From the IMG/VR virus record IMGVR_UViG_3300032282_005033, positions 1-64,000 of that record: a stretch of 64,000 bases of DNA. One strand, given 5' to 3'. The notes beneath the pieces are model-generated. The model saw only the letters and a list, made by a program, of their open reading frames with translations, did no database searches and was not told the DNA's origin. Numbering within the stretch: position 1 is the first letter of the stretch; every line of letters begins with the position of its first letter. This DNA comes from a virus. Shown piece after piece: positions 27,431-38,800 of this stretch. The position numbers and the translations under genes were made by a program.

Positions 27431-27794
27431 TTACACCATAAACTTAGGTATGCCACTATCAATTGAAGTATTTCTCATATTTTTGTGGGATTGCGGTTCG
27501 TTAAAATACATCATTATATAAGGTTCATTTTCATGTTCATCCCTAAACCCAACCAAGCAACGGGTTCCAGGAGATGGGGCAACAGACTGGACGCCATAGG
27601 TAAATGGGCAAGGTACATTGGGTAACATATTTCCGTATTGAACTTGAAAACTTTTCATCAACCATAACTGTCGCTGTATTTTGGCCAGAATTATATATCA
27701 TGATTGTTCCAGGCCTAGTTTTATTTCCCTTAAACTTTGCATCTTCTATGTGATCAAATATTTTTTTATCAAATTTTGGATATTTAATTACCAT
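27431..27794 (-). CDS. Spike OB-fold protein (gp5/gpV-like) with +1 frameshift at CGG, 120 aa
   Basis: Two overlapping frames encode one small OB-fold protein. Frame one (ATG 27794, good GAGGT ribosome site) gives NKTRPGTIMIYNSGQNTATV and would stop at 27543. Frame two gives LPNVPCPFTYGVQSVAPSPG, then RCLVGFRDEHENEPYIMMYF, and ends at 27431. The combined order (PGTI...TATV...NVPCPF..G...P..G.RCLVGFRD) is the normal OB-domain layout of phage spike proteins. Frame one contains ATA CGG AAA (27635-27633, codon 54). Skipping one base yields exactly 121 codons with the stop. A TTTT run 20 bases earlier could also permit a slip, so this junction is the least tightly located of the five. Confidence 0.8.
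27633..27635 (-). promoter_or_regulatory. Frameshift codon 2: ATA CGG AAA, +1
   Basis: Frame one reads TCA ATA CGG AAA TAT. Skipping C reads ATA-GGA-AAT-ATG and enters the frame encoding LPNVPCPF. Unshifted translation would add 30 unrelated residues from the CGG codon and stop at 27543. The overlap of the two open frames is about 160 bases, so position within it rests on the shared CGG. Confidence 0.65.
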
Positions 27795-27796
27795 AA

Positions 27797-29885
27797 TTAT
27801 ACCTCATTTCCTTGATCATCAAATTCTGTACCAGCCATCCATTTTTCTATATACGGATATGGTTTTTGATTTTTAAACTTTTCTCTTACCCAAGTTTTAA
27901 GACCATCAATAGATCCACCAACACTTTGATATGCACTTACTGCTGTAGCAAATTTTATATTAAAAATAAAACCAACGGTACTTCTACTTTTACCTTTCCA
28001 CTCATAGTCTCCCCATGCAGCAAACAGATAACTATTTAATGGTTTATTATTTTTAATTGCGTTTGCCGCTTGCACCTCACCAGCAGCTGCCGTACCTAAC
28101 ATTAATGCTTGGTTATATGGGATAAAAACTCTTGAATCTATTGTTTGTTCACTGCCTAAATCAATTAGTTTTTTAGATAAACTTGTTGGGTCATTATCTG
28201 AGTCTACGCTATAACCTAACTTATAACCTAAAACAGAATCATCTGATGGATACTTTAAAACAAACTTCTTTGGACCGTGTCCTCCAGGAAGTAAAGTAAT
28301 TTGAAACATAGTAACAGAAAAGTCGCCTCCAGAAGTTTTTAGATTAAGGGCTGCTGGTCTACTGCTTCCTTCTCTTACTGAGATTGCTGTAAAAATAGCT
28401 GCCATTTCTGGACTAAACATTCCCGAAGTAGACAATAACGCCATAACCTCATCTGGTGTAAGACTTTCATTTACTTTACCTTTATAATTATTCTTGAATT
28501 TATCTACATCTACATTAGTAGATCCGGTATTTCCACCTAGAGGCATTCCTGTTAGTTCCGAAGCTATTTCTGGAGTAATAAAAGACCCAGCTCTTTGAGG
28601 GCTAAAACTTATGTGTATATGATTTCTGTGAGAAGAATCCACGCCAAAGTTAACGAATGGAGCTAATTTAGGATACTTTAATCTTATTGCAGAGTTTGCG
28701 TTTTCTAAACCATCTTCTATACCAAACTCAGATCTTAATTGATCGTGTATAACTATAAGGTCTGGATGAAGATCCCAGGAGATTGTTTGAAGATTTGTCA
28801 AAAGACAATCTAATGCTTTTCTATAATTGTCAACTGCAACTCCTGTAGGGATTTTTTGTGCTGCACTTGTCCCTACATTGGGCATTATATCGAACCCTCT
28901 GCCAAAAGCATGATCGCTGACACTGTGATTCTCTGCCGATAGAGTACTAAAGTTTGGTCCAATAATTGCTCTCCAGCCCATACCTCCTTCAATATACATT
29001 CTATTAGTTAATTGTAATAACAACTCTAATAATGCTGCGGAGGGATAACATAATTTTGATCCACCACCTAAATACTGTGTTGGTACAGCTTGAGCCTCCA
29101 TAGATCCGCTAACGTAACTTGCCTCTTGTGTTATCTCAAAGCCTAGTGCACCTAAATTTTGTCCCTCATGTTTTACCCCACTACTATCTGTATATGAGTT
29201 ATCATTAAAATTTATTGATGCATTTGAAACTGTACCCTTAAAATTTTCTTTACTGTTTAACTCAGCCATTTTTTGAGCATAGACATCTTTTTCTTGTTGC
29301 GTTAACAATTCTTGTAATGCTATTGGTCTACTCCCACCATTAAGGGTTTGAGCATTAGGCGCAGATACATATCCTTGAACGGTATGTGCAAGTGCTTGTC
29401 CGCATGTCTGTTGTTACAACTCCACCTGATTCTCCTGGTTGAATCGTAAAATTGATAATTGAATCATTTAATGCCCTCATCGTTCCCTCAAAACCAGAAG
29501 GAGCAATACCAGTATTGAGTATAGTTTGTTTTGCTATTTCCATTTTTGCTGCAGCTCCGGTCAATGGAGCTCCATTTGGGTCATTAGGATCTGTTATTTT
29601 AATGTCATCATTTATATCTGCCATTGAGGCTATTATCCCATGCATTGCGGACTGTGTGCTTTGCGTATAAGAATTAAGTGCAAAAGCTGGGTTCCTATAA
29701 ATTCCATCTCCTTGTAATATTTTTACTGGGTCAGAACTTCTTAGGGTTCTATCCTCATAGGATAGTTGAGACATGCTAGTATTTTTAATAACCATTTCTC
29801 CATTTGGATAATAGAGATTACTAAGTCTGTCCGTTAGCCCCTGCGTACTATTAAGATCTGATGGATTTATATTTGTATCTGACAT
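27797..29885 (-). CDS. Tail lysin: M15-like peptidase plus transglycosylase-like domain, +1 frameshift at CGG, 695 aa
   Basis: One gene in two frames. The N-terminal part (ATG 29885) gives about 161 residues before CGG and would stop at 29355. After the shift the protein reads GQALAHTVQGYVSAPNAQTL and runs to 27797. Near residues 321-330, SDHAFGRGFDI gives the S.H..G.a.D zinc motif of M15-type peptidases, and HRNHIHIS (near 420) provides the closing H.H. After residue 495, SVREGSSRPAALNLKTSGGD followed by FSVTMFQI resembles lysozyme/SLT transglycosylases, with a catalytic Glu near 505. It would cut peptides and glycan of the cell wall during tail penetration. Junction at ATG CGG ACA (29402-29400, codon 162); total is exactly 696 codons with the stop. 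Both catalytic domains lie after the shift. Confidence 0.82.
29400..29402 (-). promoter_or_regulatory. Frameshift codon 3: ATG CGG ACA, +1
   Basis: Minus strand ACA GAC ATG CGG ACA AGC. The second frame is closed by TAA about 14 bases upstream of CGG, and the first closes at 29355, so the shift must fall in roughly 60 bases. Skipping C gives ATG-GGA-CAA-GCA. The octamer ATGCGGAC is identical to that at site 4 (42264). Confidence 0.8.
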
Positions 29886-29895
29886 TTTTACCTAT

Positions 29896-32800
29896 TTACG
29901 TTGGATTTACTTTTACTAATTCTGGATTCAAACTACTATTTAATGCTGGACCAGAAATATAATTTAAAGTTTCAGTATATACTCTGGCTAAGTTATTTAC
30001 AACTAACTCCCAGTTAAGCGTTATAGGAGAGCCATCATCATAGTACTCATCCCAACTAACTACTGGCCATTCTGAAGCTTTATCATAAACTTTTTCAAGT
30101 ATAAGTAAATTAACTAAAACATCAAAAGATCTTAATTCAAGTTGGGTTAACTTACCAAGTGGATCTCCAGTTTCTGGAAGATGTTCAGGATCAATTTCTA
30201 AGTATTCACTATATTTGCCATTCTGATAATTGACTGAAGTTGTTTTTAATAAGTTGTCATACTCTAAATAAAGTGTATCAAATCTAGTTGAAATTACAGA
30301 AGCTGGGTTAATAAGTTCTTTAGCTTTATCTTTTACATAAAGAATTGAATCTGACGTACCTTCTGGTATTGCCAAGAAAATTGATTTTAATTTATTAATT
30401 ATATTTTGTTTTGAATTTGGATCTGTTTTATAAAACACAGTACCCATGTATCTATGCTCGCTATAGTTGCTTGCGTTTGGCTCTCTTGCTATTGAGTAGT
30501 TGGCAATATTATTTTTTGTAGCTCCAGCCTCTAAATCATCTGCAGTAAGAATCATGTCTGGCCTATTTGGATTAATTCTTAAAGCAATTAATTTATTATA
30601 AACTCTTTCATTAGTAAACACTAAAGCTTTTGACGCCGAAGATTGTGGATCAACAACAGCTATATCTTGCGATACAGTTATTTTGTCTAATTCTGCTGTG
30701 TTTATTCCATCAAAACGAATAGCATATGGTTCTTTTATGTTTCCAAGAACATCAACAACTTCAAACGTGTCACCGTCTCTAACATGAGTAACCCTGACTA
30801 TTGTTTTGAAATATTGATTCAGCCCAGTTTTTTCTGGACCCAACCCAGAATATTTCAACAACTCTGCGTGAACTATAGCGTTTTCTAAACTTGTATATCT
30901 AACTAAATTAGATATTTGCTTTTCTTTCCAACCTAATGACTTAAGAAGATCGTCTGATCTAATCCAGGCATAACCGCTTTCTGATTTTACATTGGTTTTT
31001 ATTCCTAAAGCTTTTGGTAAAAGTCTCTTTGTACTTGCTCTGCCAACGACCATTCCTTGGAAATTAGATAAACCAGCATCCATAGCTTGACCATTTTTAC
31101 TTAAGTATTGGATATAGCATCCGTGTTGGTCAAGTACATTATCTCTTACCCATTTCCAAGCACCCCACGCAGCATCGGTGAGTAGGGCGCCTGCACCAGC
31201 AACCATACCAGAGACTATGGGCCCTGCAGGCATAGTGGCTATTGTTGCTGCGGCTGTTACAACCGGCATAACAATTCCTGCAACGATAGCTGCCCCAGCT
31301 TGATTGCCTTGATTGCCAGTACTAGCTTTTATCATTTCTTTAATTTTTGCAGATCCTTCTGGCATAGTGTCGGCCACTTGATTTGCCTGAATGTCTTTTA
31401 ATAGCGCTGAATGTCCATGGGTATATTGTATGCCACCCATCATTTGATCTTTAAGCAAATCGCTTAAATGGTCAACAGAAACTTCACCAGTCATTGTTGT
31501 AAGTGGATTATTTGATTTACTTGATAATAACATTCTTGTATCGTTTCTTAAGTTTTGCATACTGAACCTTGATGCTATCCAAGACGACATGAACCATCTT
31601 GCTGGGTCATTAACTGTAACAAAGGCATTTGGTTTTATGCTGGTTATAAAACCAGTTTCTGGGGTAAAATGATGAACTACTTGCTCTACTTCAAATATGC
31701 CATACATTCTTTCATAAACATCAGCAAGATAGACCAAATCATGAGGTCTAATATCAGTATTGCCAATAACTATTATTTCCCCATCATAAATATCTTTCAA
31801 AGACTCTTTAAGATGAGCTAATGCAACTCTTCTTGCAGAAAGTTCATCTGGATCTCCCGATGCTGCTTTAGCTATACCTCTAGCTGTTTGCAGAGGGTGA
31901 AATATGGGATGTAGTATTCCCCATACGCCTTCGCCCTTAACGTTATCAAAATATAAACCAGTTTCAACAGTTTTTTCAACTTGTTTTTCTGGTGGAGCTG
32001 ATTTGTCTAATGAAACAGTAACTGGATATTTCCCATCTGATACAGCTGTTATTTGAGTTGCTATACCACCAGTATTTTCTTTTATGTTATTGCTTAATAT
32101 ATGCGTAAACGAACTTATATAATGTAATCTTTGGAATGGTTCTCTAACTTCAACTACTGGTTCACCATATTCTCTGGTGAATGGATTATCAACAGCGCGT
32201 AACAGTGTGCCGGGTCTACCTAGTGAATAATAAATTGAATCATTATAAGCTTTGTTTAATATATTTGCTTGTTTTGTAAAATTCTCTAATTCATTTAATC
32301 CATAACCCATTTGAGCCATAGACATCCTAAACATGTTGAGCAAATTACCAAGAGAAGCCGTAAACGCATGATATATCGGGCCTATATTCCTATTCCAAAA
32401 ATTATTAGCGTCTTCTGCAACACCTTGGATCCAGTTACTTGAACCATTACCTTCATGGGCATTTTTTTGTAACAATGATTTAAGCTTACTATCACTTGTT
32501 GAATATTCTGCTTTATAATCTATAAAGGCTGCCCATATTTTGTCGACAGGTCTAAAGCTCCATTGATCGTTTTCGTCATTGCCAATGTTAAATCCAGCTA
32601 CTACTGGTGCCAACACAGGCATCGTGCCCATAACAAACTGAGTTGTTCCACTTGGATTAAAACGTTTTTTATCTGGTCTTAAAACTAACCATGCCCTAGA
32701 GTATGGGTCTTTCCAAAGTTTTTGCCTAAATAAACCAACCATCATCAAATAAAGTTTTTTGGGTGTGTCTATTTTAGCTAGCATTTTTTGTGCATCTTCG

Positions 32801-35800
32801 TTATGTTTATTCGCACTTGCCCCAGGTTCATTATAGGTGCTATATTCGTAAGACTTAAGACTGTTTTCAACTAAGTTACTTATGGCTTTTACTTTTCTAA
32901 CTATTAATTCGTTATACAAATCAACTAATCCAGCGTCTTGATTTAAGACTCTTTGTCCAGTATTTTCATCTATTACATACCCAGCATCAACGTATTCGGT
33001 AACAGCTATATTAACTGCTGATTGTTTTGCTGCTGTTTGAGCATTAAGTGTTGAGGTCCAGTCTGCTCCAAGCAAAGTAGAAAATTCATTACTTCTTGGA
33101 TCTGCACCAAATTCTTCAAGCACATCTGTTTTACCCTTAGACAAAAGTTGGAACAATGCATCGTTAGATGGTTCGTTATCATCAGGATCTAATTGAAATA
33201 TTGTTTGGAATATATTTTTTACCGAATCATAATTATGATATCCATACCTAAATTGATCCCAAATTTCTTCAGCTTCTTTTACTGTTCTCCCATTGCCTGC
33301 AATAGTTTTAGTTTTACTATCAAAATTTTCATCATAATAACCTCTAGCGATTACAGATATATTGTCGGTAACATCATAAACAGAAGCAAAGTTATCAAAC
33401 TTTTTATTCTTTCTATCATCTTTTACTTTGTCTAAAAGTTTATCTTGTGCCAAATCATTTAAATCTCCATCCATAACAGTAGAGTAATATTGGAGATAAT
33501 TTCCACCCAATTCCCATTCTTTAGCCCAGTCTATATCTGTTTTGATAGCTAAAACATCATCATACGTAAATTCATTTTTAATTATAACTCCGCTTTGAAG
33601 ATTTTCTTTTCCACCCATTCTTGTGTCAACACCAGCTGTAGCTGAAGCCATTTTTGCTGGTAATACAGTACCAGTCAATCCACCCCATTGGTTATAGGCT
33701 ATGTCGCTAAGAGTAGTATTATCTTCAGCTGCTTTAAAGGCACCAAAACCTATCAGCATTGTGTCTTCGGATATATTTTTATCATAACTAAATCTATTTG
33801 AAGGGTTAAATTGACTTGTTACAACTCCTACTGGAGTGCTATCATCTACAAAGGTAAACATGCACTCAGTAAGATTTTTTTCTGCCATTCCAAGTTGAGC
33901 CCATTGGTCATTGGTACTATTACTTACTTCGGGGCCACCCATTTCTTTACCAGCAGCTGATGAAACTACTCCTATGTTTTCTAAAGGAGAAAGAATTTGT
34001 CCTTTATCATTAATTAATAAACCCAAGAAATATGCAGCGTCAGGAGATATTATCGCATCAATTTTATTGCTTCCAGAACCATCAGCTTCAGTTTTGCCCC
34101 AAAGAAAATAAGCTGGCGTACAAACAACTGCAGTCTTTTTTTCTGGGTTATATACCAAGACTTTTCTTTTCTTATAATCTTCTGGAGAACCAGCTAAATC
34201 TTCTTCTCTAATGTTATACATATTCAAGAATTTTTTAAGAGTGTCTCTTCTTGCATCTGGACCAACTGGAAGATCTACTGCTTTTGATTTAGCTCCTGGC
34301 CATGTTGGGGACAAAGCTTCTCTTGCTTTTATCGAACTTTCTGAAGTTGGATCGTATGGCCATCTCATAGCAATATAAAATTGTTCATCATCTGCGTTTT
34401 TTGGCATTCCCCATTCGGTAAAGTTAATGCTCAATGAAGGAAATCTACTGTTAGACAATTGATATGCTGGATCTAAGTCATCAAAATATTTTGTAAACTT
34501 CTCATTTAAGTAAACAGACTCACCTATTGCTCCATCTATGTCTCCGGCATTGGCAAAGTCTGCAAATGGTACCGGCATTCTTACTGTTTGACTTGCATTT
34601 ATTTGGCCAAGTCCTGCTTTTGGATCATATATTCCAGAAGGGTCAAATGCTGCTTGGTTTATTAATATATCTTGTATACCCATTAATGGAAGCTTTGCTG
34701 CAAAGTTAAAATTAAAATCTAATGTTGGCTCATCGTCTCCTGGTTTTTGGGAGACTAATGCTGTTTTTTCTGTGTCCTTATCTTTAATTACTAGATTTTT
34801 ATCTATCAAAGAAACTTTAACAAGACTAGCAACGCTTTGTATCAAGTTTTCTTGTTTTGCTCCGTGAACTATTTTGTCAAAATCTAAAGATGGCAAAGTA
34901 CCAGAAACTCTATTTGTAAAAAATGGATAAGAAAATCTTATCGGCAGCATTGGTATTTGCTGGTGGTCTTGCTGTATACTCATGTCTATACCAGTACCAG
35001 CTTTATTAAACGGTAAGTGGAAACCTACTTGCACCTTTCCTTTATTAACTGGTAGTCTTGATTTTACTTTTCCATATTCGTAATAAGCGTTTCTGCCTTT
35101 ATCGGAAAAGTTTATAATTCTGCCCTTAAGTTTTCTGCCAGCTTTAAAAACACCAGACATATTAATCATATCTTTAGATATATTTGCTATGTCTTCGGAA
35201 ATACTACTTTCTTTATTCTGCAGAGAAGCTAAGGCATCTGCGTTTGGCGTCATTTCTTTATTAACGCTTAACAATATTTTCTGCAGTGAATCATCAGGTT
35301 CTATATATCCCGGTATAGTAGATCCCTCTTTTTTAGCCTGCTCTTCATTTGGAAATCCTGTTGAAACTGGAAACACGCCAGATGTGTAAAGCCAGTGTGG
35401 TTTTCCGTAAAATATTGTAGACCTATCTTCAAAGGGTCTTACTGCAACAATATAATTTGGAAGTAACTTTGCGCACATTTGGAACATATCCCAAACACTT
35501 CTCATGTATGTTTGTGCTCTAAATGATACTTCATCATATATGTCATCATCTGAATCACTCATTAACCCTAATGTTTTCATAATATTACTTGCGCCTCTTC
35601 CATTGAGTGACTTAAGCAATCCCACACCTAAAAACATTCCAGCTAATGGATTATACGAACCAACCGCACCAGAAATACCGCCTGATATTACTTTTGATAA
35701 ACCTATTGAGTGACTTGAATTAACCAATTTATTTTGCGATGTAGCTTGATCTAAAACAACCGACGCATCGAGGCCACCAGGTTTAGAAGATTGATCAATT

Positions 35801-38800
35801 AAATTAGACCATGTATCATTCGATAATCTATTTAAATATCCAAATTTTTCTTGATCAACACTTGAAATATCAATACTAGCCATAGTTGCCCAACCATCAT
35901 CAAGGTCTCCTCCAAGGAACTGAGCTACTCCGACTCCATTGCCTGGGTATATGTTTCGTTTAAATATTTCAAGGTCTCTTTGAGTACTAAAATTACCCCA
36001 TAAAGATTGCATAGCTCCAACTACAGGAGTTCTAACAGAACCTCCAGCACTTTCCATACCAACGTTTCCACCAATGCCAGGTGATAAGCCGGCGGTAGTC
36101 ATAGCTAAAGATGATGACCCAGCTATCAATGCACCACCAGTAATTAAATTAGCTGCTGAGTTCCAAGCTAAACCTACTGACCCAGATATTGGATTATTTC
36201 CAATTGCGTTGAAAGCATTAATAACGCTTTGCCTGTATTGATCGTGCTTTGCTTGTTCTTCTGGAGTTAATGGAGCATAGAGTATAGAACCAAAATGTCT
36301 TATGCCAAATTTATTTTCAGAAAAAACTGCTCCTCTTGTAGCGTGCGAAAAAGCTTCTCTCATTCTTGAAGCACCCATTGAGAGAAGTCTCACCATTAGG
36401 TCTCTAGGTTCTGACATCCAAAGTCCAGTGTTTATTCCTCCATCAATCTTACCGCTATCTCCCTTTTTCTTTGTACTATTAATTATAGGACTTAACTCTA
36501 CAGCGTCTGACTGAGCGGTGATAGTCATAATTTCACCATGCTCTACTTCTGCGATAACACCATTAAACACTGTTTGCAGTGAGTTTGGGTTAGATCCATA
36601 ACCAGCTCTTAAATGCACTCTTACACCTGGTTTTAATCTTATATGATCTATTTCAGTAACATATTTAGAACTCATATGCGACTTTATATTCATGGATCTT
36701 GTTATCAACGTATCTATTATTTGAGCTGTACCGCTGCTTAAGTTAACTGTATTTAAAGATCCAGTACCAATATTTTGCGTTAATTCTCCATTAAGATCTA
36801 CTATGCTGCTTATTGTAGCTTCAGGTCTTGATAATTTAGAATAAGTATTAGATAATCTAAGAACCAGAGTGTCTCCTAAAATATCTTCAGATTGAACAAT
36901 TGAAAAATCTATTATTGATTGAAGTCCATAAAAATTATCAAATAATTTAACACCAGCAAAGTAATTAGAATCATCAATTAACCACAACATATATGTGGGG
37001 AAAGCCCTTAACATTCTGCCAGTAGTATCTCTATACTGAGTATCAAGCATCATTTTTTGCCAGTGTTTTGCAACTCCCTTGTGTGTTCCAGCTGATTGAA
37101 CAGACTGCATCTTATCTGTTTGGTCTGATCCATATGCGTGTGTTGTTTGGCTTAATGAGGCTGCTCCTACAACTCCAGTATGGCTAACTTGTGAATCTCT
37201 TTCTGGGGCTTGGGTATCTGAAATTTTTGTAACTTGAGAAGTAGGAGTCAATTTTCCGTCTGAACTCAATCTTAAGAAGTCTTGTGCTATGTAGAATCTT
37301 CCATCTTTTTTATTTGAATACCCCATAACATAACCACCGTCGGGTGTTTGATATATGGCCGGTATCTTATCTGTTGTACCAGAGTCTGCTGCTGGTATCA
37401 AATGCATGACACCAAAATGATCAACATCATCTGGATCAAACGATGGTAATTCGTTTTTATCTTTTTCTGTGTCAAGTGTAATTAATTTATTAAACTTGTC
37501 CATTTCCTCTTTGGATCCAGATACCAAATCTCCTATCTTGAAGTCTCCGTATCTAGTGTTAAATTTAATATCTTCAAATTTATAATCAATATCTTCATCA
37601 CTTTGGAATGAATCAATCATGTCTTTCCAAAGAGTTGGATACTTATTGGCAATGAATCTACTTGACTGTAAATCGGTTTGGAACTCTGGTTCAGACTGTT
37701 GATCAAATATTGCTATTCTAAAAATCTTCATTGCTTCTGCTGCTGGAAGTTTTTCGTCATCAATTAAATATTTTTTAACAGCGTTATAATCACCGCTACT
37801 TTCTATTAACATTTTCTTTACAAAATAAACGTATGATTTACCTCTATCGTTAAGATGAGTTTTTTCATCTTGCCATTCTCCAGTTGGTATAGTATATTGG
37901 TGCGGTTCTACAATGCTGTTTACAACATCATTATCAAACATTTCAAATGATCTAAAATAATAATCTGGATCCATAGAACCAACAACTAGCTTTGTATCTG
38001 GATCAACAACGCTCAGCGGCATGTCAGGATACGCATTGATCATATCCCATCTCTGTTTAAGTCTTAAGAATGGATTTCTTTTTGTCCCAAATGTTTTGAT
38101 AAAATCAATTTGTTGTTCAGAACTAATGTTTTCTCTCTTTTGCTGGAATATATCAAAGTCGGCCAGCATCAGGTTTACATTGTAAACATGCGGGTATCCA
38201 GGAACAGTGTCAACTGTAAAACTGATTGGTAATACATACTTGACCCCAGATAGGGCTGTTATTATGTTTTTAATTCCCATAAATCCTATGACACCAGCAG
38301 CGTGTTCCAGCCTAGCTAAACCACTTAAGAAATCAAACATCTTTTTTATTTTTGTTAATTCTTTTTCTCCAAAAACAGTTAAAGAAATACTTATCATAGT
38401 GTCTTTGGAACCTATGTGTTGGAATGTAGGCTCTTCTTGCATTTGAAGTTGCATTTTGGCCAAGTTATTGCCCATACTAAGACTAACAGAATTTACTATA
38501 ACAGAGTTTGGATCAAGATCCACTTTCATCATAGGGACTTCCCATTCTTTTATGGTAAATGCTGGAAGACCAAGTTGGTTTGATTGTTTTATAGCTGCTT
38601 GTCCTAATAAAGATTTAATGCCTTCATCCTTAAAAGTTCTTTCATAAAGCAGTATCGTAAAGGCATCCATGAATTTCTTTTCTTCAACTGCATGAAGAGA
38701 GATCCATTCTTTTGAAGTTTTATCTATTATATCAACTTTTCTTTTTCTCAAAATTGCTTCAACGTTATTGGTTATACTTTGTGATAATAGTCCATCAACA

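Noticed and set aside
27543-27661. TTTT slippage as the shared shift mechanism
   Set aside because: A TTTT run is near sites 1 and 2 but absent at sites 3, 4 and 5, where CGG is the common element.
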